Assembly (NCBI GenBank): GCA_020650975.1
Contig: JAIPMN010000482.1
Location: 1 to 64,000, forward strand
DNA: 64,000 nt
Direction: 5' to 3'
Source: Apostichopus californicus
Lineage: Eukaryota > Echinodermata > Holothuroidea > Aspidochirotida > Stichopodidae
Under the pieces are notes generated by a model. It had not been told where the DNA came from and did no database searches. It saw nothing but the letters and a program-made list of their open reading frames with translations. Below are positions 1 to 12,500 of this stretch, piece by piece. Numbering within the stretch: the first letter of the stretch is position 1; each line of letters begins with the position of its first letter. The translations under genes and the position numbers were made by a program.

Positions 1-352
1 ATGAGATGTTTCTTATATTTTTGATGCCTTGGAACTTTTTTCATGTTAAAGTCGCCGGAGAAAAATGTCTACTGTCAAACTTGAACGGTATAACAATAAA
101 CAAGAACCATAGTATTTTATGAGAGACGAAACCATAGAGGCTTCAAAACCGCTACATGACAAAGTCAGAATACTTAATTTATTACCTTGATTAATAATAC
201 TGCTAACAATATCGGGAAACAACGTTTTACAACTGATTACAATGTTGTATTAAACATTGCAAATATCATATGCTTGGCTTATGCTTCACATAATTGTTTA
301 CCATATGATCTTTAATCATGATGACTGTTAATATAATATCTCTCTTTTTTAG
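1..352. other. Intron, left window edge
   Basis: AT-rich sequence ending in the polypyrimidine tract and AG (351-352) of the first exon. No coding segment or repeat was recognised. Confidence 0.7.
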
Positions 353-529
353 GCTGAGGAGACTGGCTTTCCGATGTATTTTGTCTTGAACACCTTCAGT
401 ATAACTGTCATGGATGTACAGGACGAGGCACCTTCATTCAATCAAACTGCTTACGAGACAACCATCCCGGAAACCGAAACAATCGGAAATATCTTACCTC
501 TGAATATCTTCGTTACTGATGGTGACAGG
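353..529 (+). CDS. CDH23: CDH23-like exon 1 (window numbering): end of w1, start of w2
   Basis: Phase 0 in, phase 0 out; donor gtaaga. It closes repeat w1 with DVQDEAPSF and opens w2 with the glutamate motif IPETET and the DGD calcium motif. The stretch LPLNIFVTDGD resembles the start of human CDH23 EC4, so w1 would be EC3. Confidence 0.9.
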
Positions 530-3500
530 GTAAGATGATAATAATTTACCCATTAGTAGGTTGTTATGAAAAGATTCTTCCCTCCCGCCTGATTAATATA
601 TATATATAAAGCAATACTTCCATGTGTTTCATCAAAATCAATCATTGTGTATGATTTACTTTTATTTGTTACACTAGGGGAGTGTCCTGATGATTTCGTT
701 GAGGCTTTGGTTCAGCTTATCTTAAAAACACGCAATCATTTCTATCCTTGAAGTTATGGTAATGAATTCAGGGCAATGGATATTGCACCATTATGACAGA
801 TGCTAAATTTATGAGGATAAAGAGAGTGTCAGAATAAACACAGGATTATAGGATTACATAATTATATTAATATACACAGGATTATAGGATTACATATCTT
901 ATTATAGCTTTGGGCTTGATCAGTGATGGTGACTAAAGACAGCAAACGAAACAAAACAATATACTGTACAGTAGCTATAAATATCACAAATCAGCCAAAC
1001 TACATTACTACCACTACAAACATGAGATACAATTACTCAAAGACAGTGTGGTAAACAGGTTTATTTTGGTGATATCAGATATTTTTATTTGTTCAATTAA
1101 TTGGATCAAACTTCTGATGGTGATGTAACCGATCTTGTTACACTTTGTCTTTGCTTTAGACCACAGAAGATAGGATCACCCTGGATCTGGATGGCCCAGA
1201 CAATTTACCATTCTCAGTCTCTCCTACCAGTATAAACAATCAAGGCTCGGTATTGATATCTGTCTCCGGACCCTTAGATTATGAGACCAACCAGACATAT
1301 CAGTTCATGGTAAGAAAATGCAACTTGAAAGCGGTTGTAGTTTTTAATAATCTGTTTTTCATGATTCGATGTTACTTTGGTTTGTCGTACAACACTAGCT
1401 AGCATCGCAGCAGCAAGTCCTGTGGGAGTGAAGTCACCTTTTGTGTTGATCTTGTGACAGTTTGGTAGCGTCACACTGGACCGTTGAAAACAAGGTACTA
1501 GAAAACATAATCTGTGGCTTAAGTCTGCCAAAATACGACCATGAAGGATGAAGCCGGGTGTAAACTTCAAAGGCTTGCAGCAAACTAATGAACAAAAAAA
1601 TAAATAAGGTTTCCGATGAAAACAAATACAGCATGACGTTAAATTTTCATGACCCTTTCTGCACTGGTAACTGTGATGCCAAACCATTGTTTCTATTTAT
1701 ATCTCACATTGGAGGTTAAACTAATAATTATATTATTAATGATAAAGTAATACATTGCTTGATTAAAGTTACCCTCCAATGTAAAAACAACATTTAACAT
1801 CAATCTTAAAACTTTATTAAGATTCAACTTTGAGGCAGTTTCATCAAAAAGATAAAAAAAAAATATATAATATAATTATTTTTAATTTACAGCTCTTAAA
1901 ACATTTTCCATCTTTGTATTTTCATTAGAGTAACTATGTAAAGTGAATTACGTGCAATCAATAATCAGTGAAATGATATTATCATTTTTTTTTGTATTTA
2001 TGGGCTGTGAAACACTGTTCATATTTCCTTGTAAATTAAAGACCATTGGGAAATAACAAACCAACTTGAAAAGAGCCAAGAACTGTTTGGTTCGGACTGG
2101 GAATGCACCGGTCTATCCTGCTCCTTAGTTGGTGGTGATCCCATATGAAAACATTTCTTTGCTGGGGGGTGCCAGTCAGAAACCACCAGTATTTTTAATA
2201 TTTAAACTCAATTATATAGAAAAAAGTAATTAATTAATATTAATTTTGTATAATTGAAGCTGCCCTGTGACTTTCCATATGTATTTGTGTCTCAATACTT
2301 GCAGCTTATTGCAACAGAAATCCATCCAGGTACCGGTGAGACTTTCTCATCCACTTCTCTAGTGACAGTCAACATACAAGATGTGAATGATAACAGACCA
2401 ATCTTTACACAAGGTAAGTTAACTTTTAGAACCTTCACATACCTGCCATGTATTAAACTAGCTTAGCTAAATTATAATGACAAATAGAAGGTTAACCCTT
2501 CAAGGATGACTTTAGACTTTTGGAAATGCATCCTTTAAAACCACTGTCATAACAGTCTACCTGCCTAGGACATTTTAATAGGCTCTTGCAGTAGATCGGG
2601 GGGGGTTTGAGCTGAGGAAGTGACTTTTCCATGCTCGTTTTCTTTGCTAGGCTTGGCCTATCGATTACGTAACACACAGGCTATTTATCCAGACTAATAA
2701 CCTTGAAAGGTGAAGAAGTGGCCAGTGGCAAAAAAAATAAAAGGCAGTCTTACTAAAGTGTGGATTTTCAATGCTGGATTTTTAGTCTTCATATCTCATA
2801 GTCCAAGAAAAAAAGATTAATTTGAGTGTTAGTAATATTTCTATAGCTATTGCAGGTATTCACCTTTAAAATATGCTAAATATATCTAAGTGGCGAAGAT
2901 ATTTTCCAAGATCCTTCCAGAGGAAGGTTTAGTGAATGAACCCCAACAAAGGGTCGCAATATGTTCATCGACAACTTTGTCATTGCAGTAAAAAAGCTAC
3001 CTGGGCGCAAGCAAACACTTAAGCTGCAACAATAACATCACACATTGACAACGATCGGCATTGTCTCCATTGAGAAACAATGAATGAATACTCCTTTGAG
3101 GCTAAATTGAAGATGAGGTGCCACTCTGTGCAGGTCCAAAAGTTAATGTTTAATCCATTGGTTTATAAATTCTCATAACTCAACCAAACTTGTTTCTTTT
3201 AAACTTCATATAAACAACAGAGCATCCTTTCATGGTGTTCAACACCACTTGTTCTTGAATAAATTGTAATGCATGGGAAACATGTCATTAGACTATGCCA
3301 TTAAAGTCTAATATCTTCCCATTGTGGTTTATGTCGCATCTGAGGAACCGAACTAATGGTCTGTGTATTAAACTACTTAATCCAGCCACTTTAACTGACA
3401 TGCCTTGGCTGTTTAAAGGGTCCGTTCTCAAAAGTTAATAGTGTTATAACAATACAACCTGGATTGATAGCAGTGTTTCTGAATGGTCTGCAGTGTTTCC

Positions 3501-6500
3501 ACACAGCTTATTGTCATATCATCCCTCATGTGCAGCCTGATCATTGCTTCAATAATAATGTACGATATTGTATAAACTACTAGCGGTCAAGTTATAGTAC
3601 AGTAATATTATGATCTACAGTACCAGCGGTCAAGTTATAGTACAGTATAATATTATGATCTGCAGTCACAGACCGCAGCTTGTCAAGTTTTGCGGAGAGA
3701 TAGGACTGATATGATAGCGCCCTCTGTTGATTTTGGACGTGACTGGAGAGTCTCCCATGACCTATTAAATTGAAACTTCTTTGTAATCGTGTTTGCTACA
3801 TTTTAATGTAATTGTTTTCATGTATATACTTGTTCGTCAGAATTATTCTCTTAACGAGATGCTCATTATAACCAAAGTTTCTGCATTGAATTGGGTAAAG
3901 GTTACAAACCCTGTTGAAACTTAAGATTAGTCTTGAAGAATGAACTTTTCTACCACACATACTCTTTAATATATACCTGCATACTCCTCTCTGATTCATT
4001 AATCTGGTAGGGGGGGGGATGTTGGTTATGTTTCTGTGTCTCCCTAATCTAACTATTTCACTGCTTCTTTCTGCTGAAGATAACATGCCATGTATGTTTA
4101 ATTATTAAATATTTGGAGGTATTGTGCAATTTTTGTTCAAGTTAGTGGCTCACTTTTAATTTTCTCCTACCAGACCCATTTATGGGAAATGTTACTGAGG
4201 GTGCAATGTTAGGAACCTTCATTACTACAGTTTCTGCTACTGATGAAGATGCAGACTTAAATGCTGAGATAATTTTCACTATTGTCTCAGGGAACGAAGA
4301 AGTAAGTTTCTTGTTAACTAGTTATTAATATAAATGCTTGTCAATAGTAATAATTACTGTTTACTTAAACGAAATTGGTACAATCATTATGCGAGAGGGT
4401 GAGATCAAGTTGCTTATTATCTATCCCATTTCCATTTACATCCAGAAGTTAGTCTCAGAACAATGTGACAATCATTTCAAGGTAACTTGTAAATATAGTT
4501 GTGTCCACCGGTTTGTGGCTGCACCCTATGGGAGTCCCTGGGTGACACATGGTTTTGGTGCACTGTGGTACCCCAGGAGAGATTGATTGAATTGTGCACA
4601 CTTTGGTGTGTGGGTGTTACAAGTTACCAATGACCAGGGTTAAGTCGTGTGAGAGGGCCTTGGCCCTGAACAAAAACTGTAAACCTAAATAATAAATAAA
4701 ACTGATATGATTTGGTTAAATTTATATTTATTCAAGTAAACGAACAATAGAAAACTGACTGGGAAGTTGTAAACAATGGAGAGGAGCGAATATTTTGTTT
4801 TGCTAGAACGGGATTTGAACCAGTGACCTCTGGGTCAATTACAAGTCCAGCGATCTGCTAAATGAGCTATCCAATCCTTTGAAGATGATCCCTATATAGT
4901 CATTTCATTGCTGGGGGTGCCAGTCCAAACCACATATCTCTGGAAATCCCTCCCCTGCCACTTTCTGGGTTGTATCACGGAACCTGTGTAGTGATCACTG
5001 GTTAAACAGTATGCAAGGTACTGTGGCTTTGGACTGTTGCACCCAGCAAAGAAATGGCTGTATAGTAATGGCCCCCAAACTAAAAGCTGGATAGCTCAGT
5101 CAGTAGGGCGCTGAGCTTGTAACCAACATGTAACTGGTTTGAATATCAATCTAGCCATTAAGTTACTTTGTTCTTTTCCTTAATTTTCTATTTTGACTTT
5201 TCCCTCGGTCCAGGGATTGTTCCGCATTGATCCTATGACTGGTGAGATAACCACTCAGTCTCCCTCCATTGACTATGAGACGTCACAGAGGAGATATACC
5301 CTGCTGGTCGAAGCAACCAATCCTAGTCCTCTATTTATGCCACCGTGAGTTTATTCCGCTCCATTGTTACGTCTCAGGAAAACGATTCCTTATTCAGGAA
5401 ATTTCCTGTGTTAAACCAGCTAGAGGTCTTTATACTATCTTAAGTTGATGTTAAACAAAGCATGTCTGTGTTATGAGAGGCTTTTGAAGTTTCAAATATG
5501 ACTTTAAAGATGACTAAGACAGGTGAGAAATATTATTTATATAGAACACAATTTATGAAAACTAAATTCACTCAATATCTAGAACTTGCTGAAAGTTTGT
5601 TATACTCATACCAGAGTTTGTTATACTCACACCAGAGTTTGTTATATTTATACTACAGTTTGTTTTACTCATGCCAGAGTTTGTTATATTCATACTAGAG
5701 TTTGTTATACTCATACCAGAATTTGTTATATTTATACTAGAGTTTGTTTTACTCATACCAGAGTTTGTTATATTCATACTAGAGTTTGTTATACTCATAC
5801 CAGAGTTTGTTATGCTCATACCAGAGTTTGTTTTACTCGGCATACCAGAGTTTGTGGTAATTCCTGTTTAATGCTGCAGTGATAATGGATAATCATCTTT
5901 CAGATGCTAGTGCAATGTTGTTACTGTTATTGTCACATATATAACTATATATATATATATATAGTTACATATGTATGGGACATACATATATAACTATATT
6001 TATATATAGTTATGTATGTCACATACATATATAACTATACATATATATAGTTATAGATGTATGGGACATACATGTAAATTTCGTTTCCATCTTTGTTTTA
6101 TTGCTCGTTTACAGACCTGATGCTAATCTTGTTCAAGTGATCATTGATATTCTTGATGTGAATGACAACTCACCAGTCTTTGATTCATCAAGCTACAATA
6201 CATCAGTTACTGAGGTCAGTACATCTCTAAGGTATTACCCTGTTAAGGCATTCAACTAAACATAGTCTCACAGCAAACATTAACTTTCATTAATATATTT
6301 GGTTTATAACTTCAATTGGAAGGTATGTTAATGTGGTGAATATTTAACCGACTAAACCCTTATTCATTTAACTTCAATACATCAGTTACTGATGTCAGTA
6401 CATCTCTAAGGAATTACCCTATTATGACAATGTTCAATTCTTCCATTTCCTGTTAATTAATAAATCGTTAATACTATAACAAAAGGATTTCAAACACTAT

Positions 6501-9500
6501 AAACATAACGATCAACATATTTTGTGTCCTCTATAGATTGCTGAACCTGGCATCGTTGTCATTAGTGTCGGTGCCTCTGATATCGACTCTGGACTCGGAG
6601 GGGAAATTACATACACTATTAATGGAGGAAATGCAGAAGGTAACTAAGTCAAATATTAAGAGATAATTAGAGAGAAGAGATTTATGCAATAAAATGCAGA
6701 CAAGTTTCTTTCACAGTTCATCAGTGTGCCATTTTATCTTTAGAAATAACAACAAAATATCAAATTTAATTTAATCAGTTACCAATATCCCATAACTAAT
6801 TGAAACACTGTATATCAATGAATCAAGCCTGTAAAAGTCCCCCAGGAAAAGTTAATAGTATCTTGGTCTCAAATCTGCAGTATTTTGCATCTAGCATTTA
6901 TGTTGTAGGTATGCGATCTTCCTAGAATTGCCTACCCCTAAGTCGAATTAATTAATCATAGTAATGAATCTTTCGGGTTACAACCGGATGGATGCTCCTA
7001 CTTTGCAGAGTTTGAAAGTGTTTTATCCAATACAGAAAATGTTTGTGGGCAGGGGGGGGGGGGGTTGGGGGGCTCATTGTCAGTTGGGAGAAAAATTTTT
7101 TAAGTGGGTGATTTTTCTTCAAAAATGCAACAGTATTTGTTAGCACAACCTTTCATTTAGACCTAATTATAGACCTTATTTATTGTCTCATATGCCTCAA
7201 ATTGCACCATTTGATTTCTGACCTTTTCTTTTTGATGGAGCACCCCAGAACCTCCTACATGAGAATATTATTCAATGAACCCACAGTCACACCCCTCATT
7301 CATAACATGTTTGACCCCCCCCCCTACATCCCACCAACATATTCCATGCTCCTAACATTATTAGTGGGGATAAATTGGGAATTCCCCTCTACATTTGAAA
7401 TCCTGTGCACACCACTGATGGTTCCACTCTTTAAACCATTGATTTTTGTTCCACCAAAATATAGTTTATTCAAGACAGAGTCTAGCTTTACAAAGAACCC
7501 ACATTAGGCCTTTGAAAAATGTCATAACTTTGTATCATGAAATGTAAACTTTGTTCTTTCTCTTTCATGTACAGGTCACTTTGAAATAGATGGAATGACC
7601 GGTGATATCCGTCTGAGGACCGCTGTGGACAGAGAGATAAGAGACTTTTATTCCTTGACCGTAGTGGCCACAGACCAAGATGAACCTTTTAACATTGGGC
7701 TTATCACTGTGGACATTAGTGTTAGAGACTACAATGACAATGATCCTGTCTGGACGCAAACGACTTACACTACTGACCTCTCTGAAGATGCTGGAATCGA
7801 TTCATTTGTTACAATGGTAAGTATGTTATTAAGTCAGCTTCCTTTCTAGATTTAATAGTTTCTAAAAATAGAAATCTCTACACAAAACACTTAAATTTTT
7901 TACCAGTCCATGGAAAGGGTTTCACTAGTGGCACCATTTAGGGTTATTTAAAAACATAATAATTGCAGACCATTTGTTTCAAGGAAAAATGACAAATACT
8001 TAAATCTGCTTCAATGTTATGTGTAAGAAATATTGTAGAGTATGTTTCAGTTATGTTTTATATAAATGCAATGAAACCAATTCAGTGATAAATTATACTT
8101 GATAGAACCTATGAAGTGATAAAATTATCCAGAATATAGATTGGAATCCATATTCAGAGAAAACTCTCTGTATTGTGGTAATTAACTAGTAGATTATAGA
8201 ACCATATATTTCTGTCCGCATAGAAAATGAAGAAGTTTCTTTGTCTCCCATTGAAAGCTGATTGTTCCTGTCTGTATTACTGTTATTATTTATATCCTAA
8301 ATCTTCCACTCTCTCCGTTCTTGTTTTGACGTTATGGGAAGTCGAGAAAGAGAAAACCAGAAACTGAAATTGTGACATCATCATGCAGTTAAAGAATCTG
8401 TTTAAAATTCAAAAGGGCAATGGAACTAAGTTATCACTATACAGGCATTGGAACTTAGTTATCACTATACAGGGCAATGGAACTAAGTTAACACTACACA
8501 GGGCAATGGAACTTAGTTACCACTATACAGGGCAATGGAACTAAGTTACCACTATATAGGGCAATGGAACAAAGTTAACACTACACAGGGCAATGGAACT
8601 AAGTTGCCACTATATGGAACTAAGTTACCACTATACAGGGTATGGAGTATTTCTTAGAATATTTCAGATAATTACCAAAGTTTTACCATCCATCCATAAT
8701 TAGATTTTTTCTTTCATCTCATATCTTCAGGTACTTGCAGAAGATGATGATGTTGGTCAGAATGCATTGCTTACATATACATTGAGTCCTAATAATCCAC
8801 TCTTTGTGATCGACTCAGAGACGGGTGAAATCTTCCTAAATGGATCTCTGGATCGGGAATCCGAGGATGAAATAACACTGACTGTAATTGTTACCGACAG
8901 TAAGTGTGACCTGAGGAAGGAAGGAAGGGAGAGATTATTTCATGCATATTTAAAAAAAGATCAAAAGTAGAAAATGGAATGTTTGTTTTGAAAACATTTC
9001 AGTGTGACCAAGTACTTTTCATTGGATGCTTCTTTTTGTTTTCTGTTTACCTTGTTCTATTTCTGTTGTTGTTTTGCTTTCGAGGAACAAACATTGACAA
9101 GTCATGGCTTCTGGAACACTGTAGAATACATAATGACTCCTTCATATCTGTTAAGAAGTTAAACTTTTATGCTGTGGTGGGAGAAACCCCTTACCCCTGT
9201 GCCCCCACCCCCCACCCCCAAAGAAAAAAATATCTGGCTCTGATATGTACCTACAATGAATAACTTCCTTCCTAGTTGGCAGTACAACTAGTACAACTGA
9301 TATTTGGTAAGGAAGTCATTTATTGATGTAAAGTCTCTATTGTTTCTACTCTTTTTGTCTTTTTATCCACAGATGGTAACCCAAGACGTCCAGCTACTAT
9401 CCCAGCAATGGTTATCATCAGAGTCACTGACATCAACGATAACCCACCCATATTTATAAATGACCCTTTTGACTTTACAGTGAGAGAGAATCTTCCAGAA

Positions 9501-12500
9501 AACTCACCTGTTGGCCAGGTAGGATATTTTCATTTTTGTAATACCAGAATAACCTTCTTTAGATGTTGGCAAAAGTAATCATTTAACCATTAAATGGCTG
9601 GATTTTTTTGGAGAATAATTTAATTAATGGGTAAAAAGTAAGAAACAGTCTAGCCCCCATCCCTTCACCGATAAAAAAAAAAGAGTGAGAGAGACATAAT
9701 TAAACGAGCATGGATTAAATTGCATCACAAACAAGTTCTTCAAAGTAGATGACGATATAGGTTAAGACTTCTGCATAGAAAAAAGACTTCTGCATAGCAA
9801 CAAGACTTCTGCATAGCAAACAGACTTCTGCATGGCAAAAAGACTTCTGCATAGCTTAGCACATGTAGTTGTAATTAAGCTTTCAAGTTACTTGAGTGTA
9901 AAGGTTGTGGAAACAACTACATTAAAGAAAATCAACTTTTCAGTCTGTCTTGTTTTGCTAGTGTTGTATTATTGGACTTAAAATATAAAATAATATTAAA
10001 AGAATTAAACTTACTTACCATATCTATGTAGTGTTTATTTCTTTTTCTTTGCTTTTAGGCCCAATTTCGTTCAATTCTAATTATTTTATATTATATCTGT
10101 TTACCCTTGACACTTACGTAATATTAAATTATCTTGCTATTATCTTAGGTGCTGTTTACGGATGTGGATTTGGAAGGAACGCATATGTTTTCACTCTCAA
10201 GCGGAGAAGGTCAATTCCAGATAGATCCGACAACTGGGGAGATATTTACCTCAGTCATACTGGATCGGGAGGAACAGTCGTTTTACCAGTTAATGGTGAC
10301 CATCTCCGACGGTGTCTCCATGGCAACGACCCCAGTGAATATTACCATCATTGATATTAATGATAACAACCCGGTGTTTGGTCTCGATGAATATTCAGCA
10401 GTCATTTCAGAAGATTTCCCTCTGTTTACGATGATCCTGACGATCAATGCTAGCGATGCCGATCAAAGTAAGTCTCTTCCTTCAAATGAAATCGCTGTGC
10501 CTTTCATGTGTTTTGAATTTATAATTAGAATTGCCTTATTTAGCTATGAGGTTGAGTATTTCTAAACATAAAGAGAGTATATCTGAAAGGAGCAAGACAT
10601 ATTGCGCTGGAAATCTGACTTCATGATGAAAGGATTTCGAAGCAGAATTCTCTGGGCCTTTCATGTTTTTTTTGGTAATTTCTCAGTCAATTTTCCATTG
10701 TTAATTTATGTATACTTGCATGATTCTTTAAATCGTTTTGAATATTGACATGCTACAAGCTGCTGAGTAATAGCTAGTATGATAAGCAAACACATGGACA
10801 GTAATGCAGAGCTATCCCTGACAATATAACTGAGAATTTGAAAATCAAATGGGAAAGATGACAACCCATCCCCATCCCAAACCAACATTTCTCTTTGCAT
10901 TCTTTTTCCTTCTGTGTAATTGCTAACAGGTGCAGGTGACATCACGTTTAGATTTGAATCCAATCGCAACGTGGAAGGACCTTTCACCCTTGACCTGACC
11001 ACTGGTCTCCTGGAGATAAGCTCCCCTCTAGACCGTGAGCTCCAATCTTCGTACACACTGCGTGTGGTAGCGATGGATTCATTGATGGGAGGGGTACAGA
11101 GGAACAGTACTGTCACCATTAACATCGATGTCACTGACGTGAATGACAACGGCCCGCAGTTCACTCAAAACCCTTACCCTGGACAATCAGTACCAGAAGA
11201 TATTGAAGCTGGAGTCCCAATAATACAGGTATTGTGGTGTAGGAATAGTAAGGCTTGTAAATTACAAACTAACATAGCATGTAGGAAGAAACTGAATCTC
11301 TTTGTTAGTAGTAAATTAATTCAAAGTTAGTGTCAGCTCCTGAAAGTGTCTATATCAGCAGTATATTGATAGCAGTGTGGGCAGTCAGACGACTGATGCC
11401 AAGACGATAATGTTGACTGGACCAAACATTCACAAAGGTTAGCTAGCCGTGAAACAGTTAATTACAGATATAACAAACTATGATGAAGAAGGTAAATAGT
11501 CCTATGAGCTCACCTCCCAATTGCTAAGCCTCGTTGCTTTCAAATGCCACTGCCATTATCCACTCAGCCACAGCAACGGTATAATATAAGAAATCAAAAA
11601 TACTGATGAAGAATTGATTCAACAGGAATATCATCAATAATTATTGATAGGTGTCTACTACCGATGAAGATACAGATGAGAACGCTGGCGTGGTTTATCA
11701 GATCATCCAGGGTAACGTCGGAGATGTCTTTGAGATCGATGGTGAAGGCATCATCTCCAGAGGGTCCGTCCCGCTGGATAGAGAAACGTTGGACTTTTAT
11801 CTGTTGGTGGTGGAGGCCTCTGATCCATCTAATCCCGAGCTACCCAGAGATACCGGTATGATATTAATCTAATTGATTGTCATCTGACTAGTCTGAACAC
11901 CCCCAAAGCCAGTTTGCTGTATTCCGTTCTGGTTCAAGTTGTACTCATTCTGTAATATTGCAACTAATTTGTCTGACACTGAAAGGTGGTGTCATATTGG
12001 GATAGGTTTTCTTTCTATTTAACAATTAAAATTTATCATTGGTATGATACTTGAATGCAATTTTATATATTCCACTGTTTACCGCATGCAGTCAGGTATT
12101 AACTGGAGGACTAATTGCAATATGTTTAATGAACTTTATGGATTGTACCTCTTTGCACATGACAAGAAGTGCATTTAATTAGCTCACAAGTATCCATAAC
12201 AGTATTCAGTATTGTAAAACAAGGTTGACTTAGGTACAGCATCCATGAAATCATTATCAAACTAGGCTATTTGAAGACGTTTTGAAAATAAGTTTCAAAC
12301 ATCTGTTGTAAGGTTTAATAATGATGCTAAAAACTCACCATATAGCTTCTGGCTTGTGTCCAAGTGACAGTAAATATTTCATGAGTGTATAAATATGTGT
12401 AGGTCTGTTCTGTGATGACATCACAGACCACCTACTGAGATCCACTTTTAGGAAGAATTGATGGCTAAACCAGTTAAAATTGTTTTCATGCAATCAACAG

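Noticed and set aside
4800-5156. Functional tRNA-Thr genes
   Set aside because: Anticodon and T stems are mispaired in both copies; they are tRNA-derived repeats.
5568-5882. Open frames on both strands over 60-100 codons
   Set aside because: They run through the 22-bp minisatellite; the products are repeats of the unit and have no start or codon pattern of a gene.
10706-11164. 152-codon frame on the - strand
   Set aside because: Antisense shadow of exon 12; the + strand reading matches cadherin repeats and splice sites.
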